NCBI RefSeq assembly: GCF_034377145.1
Contig: NZ_CP139707.1
Span: 3,393,501-3,457,500 of the forward strand
Origin: Sulfitobacter sp. OXR-159
GTDB taxonomy: Bacteria > Pseudomonadota > Alphaproteobacteria > Rhodobacterales > Rhodobacteraceae
DNA: 64,000 bases
Direction: 5' to 3'
Positions 42,482-51,642 of the stretch are shown here, piece after piece. The translations under genes and the position numbers were made by a program. Under the pieces are notes generated by a model. The model made no database searches, was not told the origin of the DNA, and saw only the letters and a list, made by a program, of their open reading frames with translations. Position 1 is the first letter of the stretch. Every line of letters starts with the position of its first letter.

Positions 42482-43774
42482 TTAGACGATCACCTGCTGC
42501 GCGTCCTGCTCTCCTACCCCGAAAACCCGTTTGTAGCGCGCGATTTCATCCGCCGGGCCCATCGCCTTGTTGGGGTTGTCCGAGAGTTTGACCGTGGGCC
42601 GCCCGTTGGCGCTGACCGCTTTGCAGACAAGGCTGAACGGCGCCAACGCATCGTTCGGCACCAATCTGCGGAAGTCATTGGTCAGCAAGGTGCCCCAGCC
42701 GAAGGAGACCTTGGCCTTGCCCGCAAACTGCGCGTGCAATTCCTTGATCTTGTCGACATCCAGCCCATCGCTAAAGATCACCCGCTTGGTCGTCGGGTCT
42801 TCGCCGCGCGCCCGCCACCAGTCGATGGCCGTCTGCGCCGCCGTGGCCGGATCACCGCTGTCGACGCGGATGCCGGTCCAGCCTGCCAGCCAATCCGGCG
42901 CGTGATCAAGGAAACCCTTGGTGCCGTAAGTGTCGGGCAAGATGATCCGCAGATTGCCTTCGTGTTCGTCATGCCAATCCGACAGCACGTCGTAAGGCGC
43001 GCGGGCAAGCTCGGCGTCATCATCGGCCAAGGCAGCATAGACCATCGGCAACTCATGCGCGTTCGTACCAATCGCCTCTAGCTCACGCATCATGGCGATG
43101 CGGCAGTTAGAGGTGCCGGTAAACGCATTTCCCAGCCCCTCGTGCATCGCCTGCACGCACCAATCCTGCCAAAGGTACGAATGCCGCCGCCGGGTGCCAA
43201 AATCCGCGATCGAGAGGTTATCCACCTCGCGCAACGCTTCGATCTTTTCCCAGACGCGGGTCATGGCGCGGGCATAAAGCACCTGAAGCTCAAACTTGCC
43301 CATCGGGTCAAGTGCTGCACGGCTGCGCAACTCCATCAGCACCGCCAGCGCGGGGATCTCCCACAGCATGACCTCGTGCCACTTGCCGTTAAAGGTCAGT
43401 TCATATTGATCGCCCTTCCGCTCCAGATGGTAGGGCGGCAGGCGCATGCCTTCGAACCACTCCATGAAATCCGGGCGGAACATCTGGCGCTTGCCATAGA
43501 AGGTATTGCCGCGCAGCCAAGTGCTTTCGCCCCGGCTGAGACTGAGCGAGCGGATATGATCCAACTGCTCGCGCAGTTCGCCTTCGTCGATCAGCTTGGC
43601 CAGCGGGATATGGGTAGAGCGGTTGATCAGGCTAAAGGTGACCTGCGTGTCCGGCTTGTTGCGAAACACCGACTGGCACATCAGCAGCTTGTAGAAATCC
43701 GTGTCGATCAGCGACCGCACGATGGGGTCGATCTTCCACTTGTGGTTATAGACGCGGGTGGCGATGTCGACCAT
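42482..43774 (-). CDS. pncB: Nicotinate phosphoribosyltransferase
   Basis: 430 residues. SLIDTDFYKLLMCQ, the phosphorylated-His region GTRRRHSYLWQDW, GTSNCRIAM and WTGIRVDSGDP are NAPRTase hallmarks. It forms nicotinate mononucleotide from nicotinate and PRPP with ATP. Start at 43774 (MVDIATRV) with AAGGAA 6 nt upstream; the frame is open to 43828. Follows pncA on the same strand, so nicotinamide can be salvaged to NAD in two steps. Confidence 0.96.
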   Translation of the reverse strand: MVDIATRVYNHKWKIDPIVRSLIDTDFYKLLMCQSVFRNKPDTQVTFSLINRSTHIPLAKLIDEGELREQLDHIRSLSLSRGESTWLRGNTFYGKRQMFRPDFMEWFEGMRLPPYHLERKGDQYELTFNGKWHEVMLWEIPALAVLMELRSRAALDPMGKFELQVLYARAMTRVWEKIEALREVDNLSIADFGTRRRHSYLWQDWCVQAMHEGLGNAFTGTSNCRIAMMRELEAIGTNAHELPMVYAALADDDAELARAPYDVLSDWHDEHEGNLRIILPDTYGTKGFLDHAPDWLAGWTGIRVDSGDPATAAQTAIDWWRARGEDPTTKRVIFSDGLDVDKIKELHAQFAGKAKVSFGWGTLLTNDFRRLVPNDALAPFSLVCKAVSANGRPTVKLSDNPNKAMGPADEIARYKRVFGVGEQDAQQVIV

Positions 43775-43843
43775 GGGAGGTTCCTTATTGCATGCCCCTT
43801 CATGCCAAGGGCGCGGGCAGATGGGCAAGGGGATAGCGGCGGA

Positions 43844-44440
43844 TCAGGCCAGTGTCACCCCCGCCGCGCGCATGCCCTCGCGGGCTTTGGCCAGCGATCC
43901 ATCCAGATCGATCGCGCGGCACAGGTCTTCGCGCACGTCGACCTTGAACCCCAGCTTTGCCGCGTCCACAGCCGAGAAGTTCACGCAGAAATCCAGCGCC
44001 AGCCCGACCATGGTCAGCCGTTCGATCCCGCGCGTGCGCAGGTACCCTTCAAGCCCCGTGGGGGTGCGGTGATCGTTCTCGAAAAACGCTGAATAGCTGT
44101 CGATGTCGGGGCTATAGCCCTTGCGGATGATCAGATCGGCCCGGTCGGTCTGCAAATCAGGATGAAACTGTGCGCCGATGCTGCCTTGGATACAGTGATC
44201 GGGCCAGAGCACCTGCGGGCCATAGGGCATGGTGACAACTTCATAAGGCGAATTGCCCTCATGCGAAGAAGCGAATGACGAATGCCCCGCCGGGTGCCAA
44301 TCCTGCGTCAAGACCACGGCGTCGAACTCAGACATCAGCGCATTGATGCCGCGCAGAATCTCATCGCCTTGGGGCACTTCCAGCGCGCCACCGGGGCAGA
44401 AATCATTTTGGACATCGATCACGATCAGGGCATGGGTCAT
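43844..44440 (-). CDS. pncA: Nicotinamidase
   Basis: 198 residues. Catalytic Asp in LIVIDVQNDFCPGGAL, metal ligands in TQDWHPAGHSSFAS, and the nucleophile in GLALDFCVNFSA match PncA. It deamidates nicotinamide to nicotinate, the substrate of the downstream pncB. Two genes in the same direction with 69 bp between them. Confidence 0.95.
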   Translation of the reverse strand: MTHALIVIDVQNDFCPGGALEVPQGDEILRGINALMSEFDAVVLTQDWHPAGHSSFASSHEGNSPYEVVTMPYGPQVLWPDHCIQGSIGAQFHPDLQTDRADLIIRKGYSPDIDSYSAFFENDHRTPTGLEGYLRTRGIERLTMVGLALDFCVNFSAVDAAKLGFKVDVREDLCRAIDLDGSLAKAREGMRAAGVTLA

Positions 44441-44539
44441 GGGCTGTCTCCTTCGTTCAAAGGGGTAGGGCTGTGCATGGGGTAGGTCAATGGCACGCCC
44501 CGGATTGAGCTTTGCGCCCGAAGCGCTTATTTGACGCTC

Positions 44540-45439
44540 ATGTATACCATTGCCGCCCTATATCACTTCACCCGTTTTGAGGATCCCGCAGCGCTCAAGC
44601 CTGCGCTGCTGGCGCTTTGCGAGGCGCAATCGGTCATGGGCACGCTGCTTCTAGCGCCCGAAGGGGTGAACGGCACCATCGCCGGACCCCGCGCCGGGAT
44701 CGACGCGGTAATCGCCCATCTGCGCGCCCTGCCCGGCTGCGCCGATCTGGAGTGGAAAGAGGCGACGAGCGACAAGCCGCCTTTTGGCAAGATGAAGGTC
44801 CGCATCAAGCGTGAGATCGTCACCATGGGCCAGCCCGATGTCGATCCGCGCGCCAAGGTTGGGCACTACGTCGACCCCAAAGAGTGGAACGAGTTGATCC
44901 GCTCGCCCGATGTGGCGGTGATCGACACGCGCAACAATTACGAAGTGGCCATCGGCACCTTTGAAGGGGCGGTCGACCCGCAGACCGAAAGTTTCGGCGA
45001 ATTCCCCGAATGGTGGGAGGCGAACAAAGACCGTTTCCACAACAAGAAGATCGCGATGTTCTGCACCGGCGGCATCCGTTGCGAGAAATCGACCAATTAT
45101 CTGATCGGTCAGGGGGTTGAGGATGTCTTTCACCTTAAGGGCGGCATCCTGAAATACCTCGAAGAGGTGCCCGAACAGGAAAGCACGTGGGAAGGCGATT
45201 GCTTTGTCTTTGACAACCGCGTCAGCGTCGGCCACGGGCTGCGCGAGGGGCCGCATATGCTCTGCCACGGCTGCCGCCGTCCGATCCTGCCTGAAGACAC
45301 GAGACATGCCGCTTATGAGGCTGGTGTATCCTGCCATCAGTGTGTGGACGAGACTTCTGATGCCGACAAAGAGCGGTTTCGCGAACGGCAGCGGCAAATC
45401 ATGCTGGCGAAAGAGCGTGCAGCGTCGGAGCAGGATTGA
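44540..45439 (+). CDS. trhO: tRNA uridine(34) hydroxylase TrhO (rhodanese-related)
   Basis: 299 residues from the ATG at 44540; a TTG at 44531 is in frame but less likely. LLLAPEGVNGTIAG, PFGKMKVRIKREIV, DTRNNYEVAIGTFEGAVDP and the rhodanese active loop MFCTGGIRCEKSTNYL (catalytic Cys) are diagnostic. TrhO makes 5-hydroxyuridine at the tRNA wobble position using O2. Rhodanese core about 120-215; the C-terminus has CHGCRRPI and CHQC zinc-like pairs. Confidence 0.94.
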   Translation: MYTIAALYHFTRFEDPAALKPALLALCEAQSVMGTLLLAPEGVNGTIAGPRAGIDAVIAHLRALPGCADLEWKEATSDKPPFGKMKVRIKREIVTMGQPDVDPRAKVGHYVDPKEWNELIRSPDVAVIDTRNNYEVAIGTFEGAVDPQTESFGEFPEWWEANKDRFHNKKIAMFCTGGIRCEKSTNYLIGQGVEDVFHLKGGILKYLEEVPEQESTWEGDCFVFDNRVSVGHGLREGPHMLCHGCRRPILPEDTRHAAYEAGVSCHQCVDETSDADKERFRERQRQIMLAKERAASEQD

Positions 45440-45445
45440 GCGCCT

Positions 45446-46774
45446 TTAACGGTCCGACAGCGCAAACCCCGCATAGGCAAAAGGCATGACCGCCCGGCGA
45501 AAGCGGCCCAACTCGAACCGCGCAAGCGGGGCGCGCATGGGGGCGGGATAGGGCTGCTCTGGCGTTTTTCCGCGCACCAGATCAGCCAAAAGCGCACCGG
45601 AATAGCTGGCCATCGCCACGCCATTGCCGTGGTAGCACAGCCCCGCAAACATGCCCGGCTGATCCGGCACCTCGCCCACAAAGGGCATCCGGTTGCGGGC
45701 GATACAGACCATGCCGGACCAGCCGTGCGGGGTCTCTACATTGCGCCACGCCGGGAACATCGCCTCGAAATCCGCGCGGGCACGGCGTAGGGCGCGCCTT
45801 TCGGAATTTGGGTTGGACATCAGACCGCCGCGCACACCGAACAACATGCGATTGTCAGGCATCAGCCGGAAGTAATGCAGCAGGTGGCGGCTGTCATAGC
45901 AGGCCTGTCGGCTGGTCCAGCCTTGGGCAGACAACTCTGCCTCGGTCATTGGGCGGGTCACGATCACGCTGGACTGCGTTGGCATGTAACGTGCGGCAAG
46001 CCACGGCGGCAGGTCTTCGGAGGAATAGCCGTTGGTGGCGATGATCACCCGCTCGGCGCGGATGCGGCCCTTGGGGGTGGTGACATCGAATGCACCGTCG
46101 CGCCGTGTCACGTTGAGGGCTAGGCTGTTGTGATAGACCGTGGCACCCGCCTCTTCGGCGGCCTGCGCTAGGGCGGTCACATATTTGCGGGGGTTGAGGC
46201 CAAAGCCAATTGGCACCGTGATCGCGCCTTCGAAGCCCGCGTTCAGCCCTTCGGCAGCAAGGTCGGTCTTTTCGGTCAGCCGTGCCGTGACACCGTAGTT
46301 CTCTGCGTAGTAATCCAGCTTGCCGCGCATCTCATCGAAATCGCGCGGGCGGTGGGCCAGTTGGGTTTCGCCTTGGGAATGACGATCTACGTCGACATCG
46401 CGGGTGGTGATGAAATCCTCTACCTGCCCTATCGCGGCCTTCTCGGTCTGCCGCCACGCAAGCCGCTCTTCCCGCCCGAATTTGCGATCGAGCGTGGCGT
46501 CATCCAACATCCCGCCGCCAAGACAACAAAAGCCCCCGTTGCGGCCGGATGCGCCAAAACTCACACGCTCGGCTTCCAGCACCGTGGCTCCCACCCCGGC
46601 CTGCGCCAGATGCAGCGCGGCGTTGAGACCGGTGAACCCGCCGCCGATGATCACCACATCGGCGCGCTCTTCTCCCTCCTGCGCCGCACGATCCGGCGCG
46701 GCGCAGGTTTCATCCCACCAGCAGCCCGCGCGCGGTGCCTCGGAATAGGCGAAATCCGCGTAGATGCGCCTCAT
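45446..46774 (-). CDS. puuB: FAD-dependent oxidoreductase (PuuB-like)
   Basis: 442 residues. N-terminal YADFAYSEAPRAGCWWDET, a FAD-binding VIIGGGFTGLNAALHLAQAG and FGASGRNGGFCCLGGG match gamma-glutamylputrescine oxidase and related DAO-family amine oxidases. Co-localisation with potFGHI and an aminotransferase supports a role in polyamine breakdown, but the substrate is not proven and no gamma-glutamylputrescine synthetase is seen here. Overlaps potI by 4 bp. Confidence 0.8.
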   Translation of the reverse strand: MRRIYADFAYSEAPRAGCWWDETCAAPDRAAQEGEERADVVIIGGGFTGLNAALHLAQAGVGATVLEAERVSFGASGRNGGFCCLGGGMLDDATLDRKFGREERLAWRQTEKAAIGQVEDFITTRDVDVDRHSQGETQLAHRPRDFDEMRGKLDYYAENYGVTARLTEKTDLAAEGLNAGFEGAITVPIGFGLNPRKYVTALAQAAEEAGATVYHNSLALNVTRRDGAFDVTTPKGRIRAERVIIATNGYSSEDLPPWLAARYMPTQSSVIVTRPMTEAELSAQGWTSRQACYDSRHLLHYFRLMPDNRMLFGVRGGLMSNPNSERRALRRARADFEAMFPAWRNVETPHGWSGMVCIARNRMPFVGEVPDQPGMFAGLCYHGNGVAMASYSGALLADLVRGKTPEQPYPAPMRAPLARFELGRFRRAVMPFAYAGFALSDR

Positions 46775-47592
46775 GAGGCGGGCCGTTCCGCCGCACGGGC
46801 CTCCTCTTGCGCGCGTAGGCTGGAGCGTTTGCTGACCAACGACGCGGTGATGACCCCCACGGTGACAATGGCGATCATGATCGTCGACAGCGCGTTGATC
46901 TCAGGCGAGACCCCCAAACGCACGGCGCTGAAGATTTTGATCGGCAGCGTGGTCGCCGACGGCCCGGCGGTGAAGGAGGCGATCACCAGATCATCAAGGC
47001 TGAGCGTGAAGGCCAAAAGCCAGCCTGAGATCACCGCAGGCGCGATGATCGGCAGGGTGACCAGACGAAACGCCTCCCAAGGGGACGAACCCAGATCAAG
47101 CGCGGCCTCCTCCAACGAGCGGTCAAAAGACACCAGCCGCGAAGACACAACGACCGAGACGTAGCACATCGAAAAGGTCGTATGCGCCAGCACGATGGTC
47201 AGCACGCCGCGGTCCAGCCCGATGCCGATGAACAAGAGCAGCAGCGACAGGCCGGTGATGACTTCGGGCATCACCAGTGGCGCATAGATCATGCCGGAAA
47301 ACAGCGTCCGCCCCATGAAACGCCCGCCGCGCACCAGCACATAGGCGGCCATCGTGCCCAGCACCGTGGCGATCGACGACGAAATCACCGCGACCTTGAT
47401 TGTGACCCAAGCGGCATTCAAGAAGGCTTCGTTTTGCAGCAACTCGCTATACCAGCGGGTCGAAAAACCAGCCCAGACCGTCACCAGTTTCGAGGCGTTG
47501 AAGCTGTAGATCACCAGAATGATCATCGGCAGGTAAAGAAAGGCAAACCCCAGCGTCAGCGAGGTCACGTTGAACCATGTCATCCGCTTCAT
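46771..47592 (-). CDS. potI: Spermidine/putrescine ABC transporter permease PotI
   Basis: 273 residues with six membrane helices. The EAA loop reads EEAALDLGSSPWEAFRLVTLP. The start at 47592 (MKRMTWF) overlaps the potH stop (ATGA). Together with PotH it forms the channel of a type-I importer fed by PotF. Overlaps the puuB-like gene by 4 bp. Confidence 0.93.
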   Translation of the reverse strand: MKRMTWFNVTSLTLGFAFLYLPMIILVIYSFNASKLVTVWAGFSTRWYSELLQNEAFLNAAWVTIKVAVISSSIATVLGTMAAYVLVRGGRFMGRTLFSGMIYAPLVMPEVITGLSLLLLFIGIGLDRGVLTIVLAHTTFSMCYVSVVVSSRLVSFDRSLEEAALDLGSSPWEAFRLVTLPIIAPAVISGWLLAFTLSLDDLVIASFTAGPSATTLPIKIFSAVRLGVSPEINALSTIMIAIVTVGVITASLVSKRSSLRAQEEARAAERPAS

Positions 47593-48470
47593 TGTTCGGC
47601 CTCCGCCTGTTTCTGCTGGTTGCGCTGGAAGAGGATGATCGGGATGATCAGGATCAGAAGCAAGATCACGGCAACCGCGCTCGCCACCGGCCAATCACGG
47701 TTGTTAAAGAACTCTTCCCAAAGCACCTTGCCGATCATCAGCGTGCCCGACCCGCCCAGTAGCGAGGGGATCACGAATTCGCCCAAAGCGGGGATGAAGA
47801 CCAGAAAACTGCCCGCCACGATGCCATTGCGCGACAACGGGATCGTCACCAGCCAGAAGGCTTGCAGCCGCGAACAGCCCAAATCCTCAGCCGCCTCATT
47901 CAGCGATTCATCCAGACGGTCCAGCGCAGCGTAAATCGGCAAGATCATGAACGGCAGGTAGGTATAGACGATGCCGATATAGACTGCCGTATTGGTATTA
48001 AGGATCTGTAAAGGCTCTGCCGTTACACCCACCCACATCAGCAGTTGATTCAGCAGCCCTTCGTTGCTGAGAATGCCCATCCACGCATAGACGCGGATCA
48101 GGAAGGAGGTCCAGAAGGGTAAGATCACCAACATCATCAATGTGGCGCGCCACTCTTCGGGGGCGCGGGCCATGCCGTAGGCAATGGGATAGCCGACCAG
48201 CAGCGTAAAGACGGTCGAGACCACAGCGATGCGCAGCGAACTAAGGTAGGCTTTCCAATACAGATCGTCGGAGGCGAGGAAGGTGAAATTCTCGAAATCC
48301 AATTGAGCGATCAGCGCGCCGATGCCATCCTTGATGGTTGGCGTGTAGGGCGGGATCGCCAGCGCCGTGTCAGACAAGGAGATTTTGAAAACAATCAGGA
48401 AAGGCACCAGAAACAGCGCCAGCAGCCAGAAATAGGGGACCGCGATCAGGGCGAAGCGACGCATGTTCAT
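47589..48470 (-). CDS. potH: Spermidine/putrescine ABC transporter permease PotH
   Basis: 293 residues with six membrane helices. The EAA loop reads NEAAEDLGCSRLQAFWLVTIP. The start at 48470 (MNMRRF) overlaps the potG stop (ATGA); the open frame to 48527 lies within potG. Conserved PFWTSFLIRVYAWMGIL after the third helix. Confidence 0.93.
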   Translation of the reverse strand: MNMRRFALIAVPYFWLLALFLVPFLIVFKISLSDTALAIPPYTPTIKDGIGALIAQLDFENFTFLASDDLYWKAYLSSLRIAVVSTVFTLLVGYPIAYGMARAPEEWRATLMMLVILPFWTSFLIRVYAWMGILSNEGLLNQLLMWVGVTAEPLQILNTNTAVYIGIVYTYLPFMILPIYAALDRLDESLNEAAEDLGCSRLQAFWLVTIPLSRNGIVAGSFLVFIPALGEFVIPSLLGGSGTLMIGKVLWEEFFNNRDWPVASAVAVILLLILIIPIILFQRNQQKQAEAEQ

Positions 48471-49594
48471 TGCGCCAACAAGACGCCTGCGGTGGCGCTC
48501 CATGAAATCCAAACGGGGTCTTCCCAAGTGATGTCGCGCCGCGCGATGCGCCGGGTGTTAGCCGTCTGCGCTTTGATCACCTGCCCGCCGGGCAGTTCGA
48601 CGTGATAGGTAGAGAGGTTGCCCAAATACGCGATGTCGAGCACTTTGCCCTGTAGCGCATTGGGGGCATCCTCGGGCCGGTCGGTCGAGATACGAATTTT
48701 CTCGGGCCGGATCGCCAGATGGGCCTGCTGCCCCTCGCTGAACGGCACGGCAGAGGTCGCGGTCAGCGGCGGCTGCCCGTCGATCCAGTTCAGATGAAAT
48801 TGGTCTTGGCCAATGGCCTTGGTGCTGGCTTCGATGATATTCACGTCGCCGATGAAGTCGGCCACATAGACGGAATTCGGTGCCTCATAGATTTCAGCCG
48901 GGGTGGCCACCTGAATGACGCGCCCCTCGTCCATCACCGCCACGCGGGAGGCGACGGTCATCGCCTCTTCTTGGTCGTGGGTCACGATGACAAAAGTGGT
49001 TCCGGTGGATTCTTGAATATCCATCAGCTCGAACTGGGTGTCTTGGCGCAGCTTTTTATCGAGCGCGCCCAAGGGTTCATCCAAAAGCAAAAGCTTCGGC
49101 GCTTTTGCCAGCGACCGCGCCAGTGCAACGCGCTGCCGTTGGCCGCCGGAGATCTGATGCGGTTTGCGGCGGGCGAATTTCTCTAGCCGGGTGAGTTTCA
49201 GCATCTCGGCCACACGGGCCGCAATCGCGTCCTTGTCCATTTTGTCGCGGCGCAGACCAAAGGCGATGTTGTCCCAGATGCTGAGGTGCGGGAACAGCGC
49301 ATAGGACTGGAACATCATGTTCACCGCCCGTTTGTTCGGCGGCACCGGGCCGATGTCTTGCCCGGCCAGTTCGATCCGCCCCGATGTCGGGTTTTCAAAC
49401 CCCGCCAGCATCCGCATCATCGTCGTCTTACCGCAGCCCGACGGGCCCAGCAGAGCAAAGAATTCCTGCGCGTAGATGTCTAAAGACAGGTCGTCGATGG
49501 CGACGAATTCACCGAATTTCTTGGTTACATTCTTAAAGCGAATGAGCGGTTTTTCGTCGGGGTCGTTCCAGGGGGCGAAGACGGTTGGGCTCAC
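48467..49594 (-). CDS. potG: Spermidine/putrescine ABC transporter ATPase PotG
   Basis: 375 residues from a GTG at 49594. Walker A GPSGCGKTTM, signature ISGGQRQRVALARSLA, Walker B LLLLDEPLGALDKKL, and a C-terminal TOBE regulatory domain (about 300-370). Its AAAGGA Shine-Dalgarno is formed by the end of an 11-bp tandem repeat array in the potF-potG gap, just after a strong terminator. ATGA-coupled to potH. Confidence 0.95.
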   Translation of the reverse strand: MSPTVFAPWNDPDEKPLIRFKNVTKKFGEFVAIDDLSLDIYAQEFFALLGPSGCGKTTMMRMLAGFENPTSGRIELAGQDIGPVPPNKRAVNMMFQSYALFPHLSIWDNIAFGLRRDKMDKDAIAARVAEMLKLTRLEKFARRKPHQISGGQRQRVALARSLAKAPKLLLLDEPLGALDKKLRQDTQFELMDIQESTGTTFVIVTHDQEEAMTVASRVAVMDEGRVIQVATPAEIYEAPNSVYVADFIGDVNIIEASTKAIGQDQFHLNWIDGQPPLTATSAVPFSEGQQAHLAIRPEKIRISTDRPEDAPNALQGKVLDIAYLGNLSTYHVELPGGQVIKAQTANTRRIARRDITWEDPVWISWSATAGVLLAQ

Positions 49595-49610
49595 GGTTGA
49601 GGCATCCTTT

Positions 49611-49651
49611 GATCGGGCTTTGCTCGGGCTTTGCTCGGGCTTTGATCGGGT
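49611..49651. repeat. 11-bp tandem repeat array, about 3.7 copies
   Basis: Units GATCGGGCTTT, GCTCGGGCTTT, GCTCGGGCTTT and GATCGGGT follow one another without gaps between the potF terminator and the potG start. Unit length is near one helical turn. It may have arisen by slippage; copy-number change would alter the spacing upstream of the potG start. Confidence 0.85.
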
Positions 49652-49662
49652 CGCGGGGCAAG

Positions 49663-49694
49663 AAAAAGGGGCGCGACCAGACTGGCCGCACCCC
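49663..49694 (-). terminator. Rho-independent terminator after potF
   Basis: On the minus strand GGGGTGCGGCCAG (49682-49694) pairs with CTGGTCGCGCCCC (49668-49680) in a long GC-rich stem with two wobble pairs, followed by TTTTT (49663-49667). It lies between potF and potG, so most transcripts should stop after the binding protein and only a fraction reach potGHI. This fits the usual excess of binding protein over membrane parts. Confidence 0.85.
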
Positions 49695-49704
49695 CTGTCT
49701 CGGA

Positions 49705-50790
49705 TCAGGTACCAGACTTGATCTTGGTCCAGAGCCGGGTCACCACGCGCTGCACTTTCGGCGGGTAGGGTGTGGTGGTGAACAGGTTGTTCAGCGCCGC
49801 TTCGGAAGGGTAGATCGCCGGGTCGCCGATCACATCCTCGACCAAATGCTCTTGCGAGGCCTTGTTGCCGTTCGCGTAGTACACGTAGTTCGACGCTGCC
49901 GCCATATTCTCGGCGTCCATGATGAAGTTCAGAAACTTATGCGCGCCCTCGGGGTTTGGCGCGTCGACCGGGATGGCCATCTGGTCGAACCACATCTGCG
50001 CCCCTTCGGAGGGGGCGTTGTAGGCGATCTCAACGCCGTTGTCGGCTTCGGCCGCGCGGTCGCGGGCCTGCAGAATATCGCCGGACCAGCCGACTGCGAC
50101 GCAGACATCACCGTTGGCCAAAGCATTGATATATTCCGAGGAGTGGAATTTTTGGATGTAGGGGCGGACCGGCATGAAGACCTCCTCCGCCTTTGCGATT
50201 ACATCGGGGTCATGGCTGTTGGGGTCTTCGCCGATGTAGTTCAGCGCCGCCGGGATCATCTCGGCCGGGGCATCGAGGAAATGCACGCCGCAATCGGCCA
50301 GTTTCTCCATATTGGCAGGGTCGAAAACCAGATCCCAAGAATCGACCGGGGCGTCTTCGCCCAGAGCCTCTTTGACCTTGCCGAGGTTCACGCCGATGCC
50401 TGTGGTGCCCCACATGTAGTTGATCGAATGCGCGTTGTCGGGATCATATTGTTCGGTCCGCGAGGAAACCACATCCCACATATTTTCAAGGTTGGGCAGC
50501 TTGGAGGCATCCAGCGGCTGAAATGCCCCGGCAGTGATCTGGCGCTGCAGGAAGGTGCCCGAGGGGACAACCACGTCATAGCCCGACCCACCGGCCAGCA
50601 TTTTGGTCTCTAGCACTTCGTTGCTGTCGAACACGTCATAGACCAGTTCGATGCCGGTCTCTTCTTCGAATTTATCCAGCAGGGATTCGTCGATATAGTC
50701 CGACCAGTTGTAGACGCGGACCGTTTCGGCAGTGGCGGCACCTGCCATCAAGGTGGCGACGGCGACGCTGCTTAGTAGCACATGTTTCAT
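49705..50790 (-). CDS. potF: Putrescine/spermidine-binding periplasmic protein PotF
   Basis: 361 residues with a signal peptide (MKHVLLSSVAVATLMAGAATA). VRVYNWSDYIDESLLDKFEEETGI is the PotD/PotF N-terminus, and GWSGDILQARDRAAEADNG and MWGTTGIGVN are conserved. GGGAG lies 6 nt before the ATG. First gene of the polyamine uptake operon; predicted divergent promoter shared with the GntR gene. Confidence 0.93.
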   Translation of the reverse strand: MKHVLLSSVAVATLMAGAATAETVRVYNWSDYIDESLLDKFEEETGIELVYDVFDSNEVLETKMLAGGSGYDVVVPSGTFLQRQITAGAFQPLDASKLPNLENMWDVVSSRTEQYDPDNAHSINYMWGTTGIGVNLGKVKEALGEDAPVDSWDLVFDPANMEKLADCGVHFLDAPAEMIPAALNYIGEDPNSHDPDVIAKAEEVFMPVRPYIQKFHSSEYINALANGDVCVAVGWSGDILQARDRAAEADNGVEIAYNAPSEGAQMWFDQMAIPVDAPNPEGAHKFLNFIMDAENMAAASNYVYYANGNKASQEHLVEDVIGDPAIYPSEAALNNLFTTTPYPPKVQRVVTRLWTKIKSGT

Positions 50791-50835
50791 TTCATACTCC
50801 CGTTAGACAGGTCGGGTTGATCCCCACCTTTCGTC

Positions 50836-50853
50836 AATTTGATCAAGTTTTGC
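50836..50853. promoter_or_regulatory. Candidate GntR operator, copy 1
   Basis: AATTTGATCAAGTTTTGC with a TGATCA centre. The same pattern (AATTTGATCANRTTYTGC) recurs at 51655-51672 before the aminotransferase. This copy overlaps the -10 of a potF promoter on the minus strand (TTGCCC at 50860-50865, TCAAAT at 50837-50842, 17-bp spacer) and touches the -35 of the gntR promoter. Binding by the encoded GntR protein is inferred. Confidence 0.55.
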
Positions 50854-50878
50854 CTCCTCGGGCAAGATGGTTTATGCT
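50850..50878 (+). promoter_or_regulatory. Predicted sigma-70 promoter of the GntR gene
   Basis: TTGCCT (50850-50855) and TATGCT (50873-50878) with a 17-bp spacer. Its start site near 50885 argues for the downstream ATG at 50936 as the gntR start. The -35 overlaps operator copy 1, suggesting autoregulation. Confidence 0.5.
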
Positions 50879-50935
50879 TTCATGCAGAATGAAATGCTGC
50901 AACACACGGCGAAACAAGACGGAAAGACCGCTCCC

Positions 50936-51637
50936 ATGGGTTCAGAAAAGACCGATCCGAGATTGCTTCCCGCCGCCGATGCGGCGGTCAAGACACCAAT
51001 CCATCAGCATGTTTACGAGCGTCTGCGCAAGATGATTCTCTTTGGCGATTTGGCCCCCGGACAGGGGGTTACGATCCAAGGTCTGACCGCCGCGCTTGAT
51101 GCAGGCATGACGCCCGTGCGCGAGGCCATCCGACGCCTGATCTCCGAAGGGGCGCTAACCCATTTGGGCAACCGCCGTGTCACCGTGCCAGAGCTGACCC
51201 ACGCCGGGCTGGAAGAGCTGGGATTCATGCGTGAAACGCTAGAGCCGGAACTGACCAAACGCGCCGCAAACCGCATGACAGACGCGCGTTTAAACGCTTT
51301 GAAGGATTGCGACAACGCGCTGAACCTTGCCATTGATCGGGGCGATGTCGGTGGCTATCTGATGCAGAACTACAGCTTTCACAGGATGATCTACGACCTT
51401 GCAGAAGCGCCCATCATGGCCGCCACGGTGGACCGGTTGTGGCTGCGTTTCGGCCCCTCGCTTCGCGTGGTTTGCGGGCGCTATGGCACCAGCAATCTGC
51501 CCGATAAACACGCAGAACTTCTTGCGGCCTTTGCCGCCGGGGATGCCGCATTGGCGGGTGAGGTCATGGCAGGCGATGTTGCACAAGGAATGACCCAAAT
51601 CCGCGCCGCCCTTGATGGGCTGCCCATTCCGCGTTGA
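50936..51637 (+). CDS. GntR-family transcriptional regulator (FadR type, FCD domain)
   Basis: 233 residues from 50936 (MGSEKTDPRLL); in-frame ATGs at 50882 and 50894 are possible. The winged helix (about 20-90) includes VYERLRKMILFGDLAPG and MTPVREAIRRLISEGAL. The FCD effector domain follows (MRETLEPELTKRAA, NYSFHRMIYDLAEAP, KHAELLAAFAAGD) with the usual Asp/His metal ligands. It lies between potF and the aminotransferase, so it probably senses a polyamine or a breakdown product. Ligand unknown. Confidence 0.88.
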   Translation: MGSEKTDPRLLPAADAAVKTPIHQHVYERLRKMILFGDLAPGQGVTIQGLTAALDAGMTPVREAIRRLISEGALTHLGNRRVTVPELTHAGLEELGFMRETLEPELTKRAANRMTDARLNALKDCDNALNLAIDRGDVGGYLMQNYSFHRMIYDLAEAPIMAATVDRLWLRFGPSLRVVCGRYGTSNLPDKHAELLAAFAAGDAALAGEVMAGDVAQGMTQIRAALDGLPIPR

Positions 51638-51642
51638 TTCGA

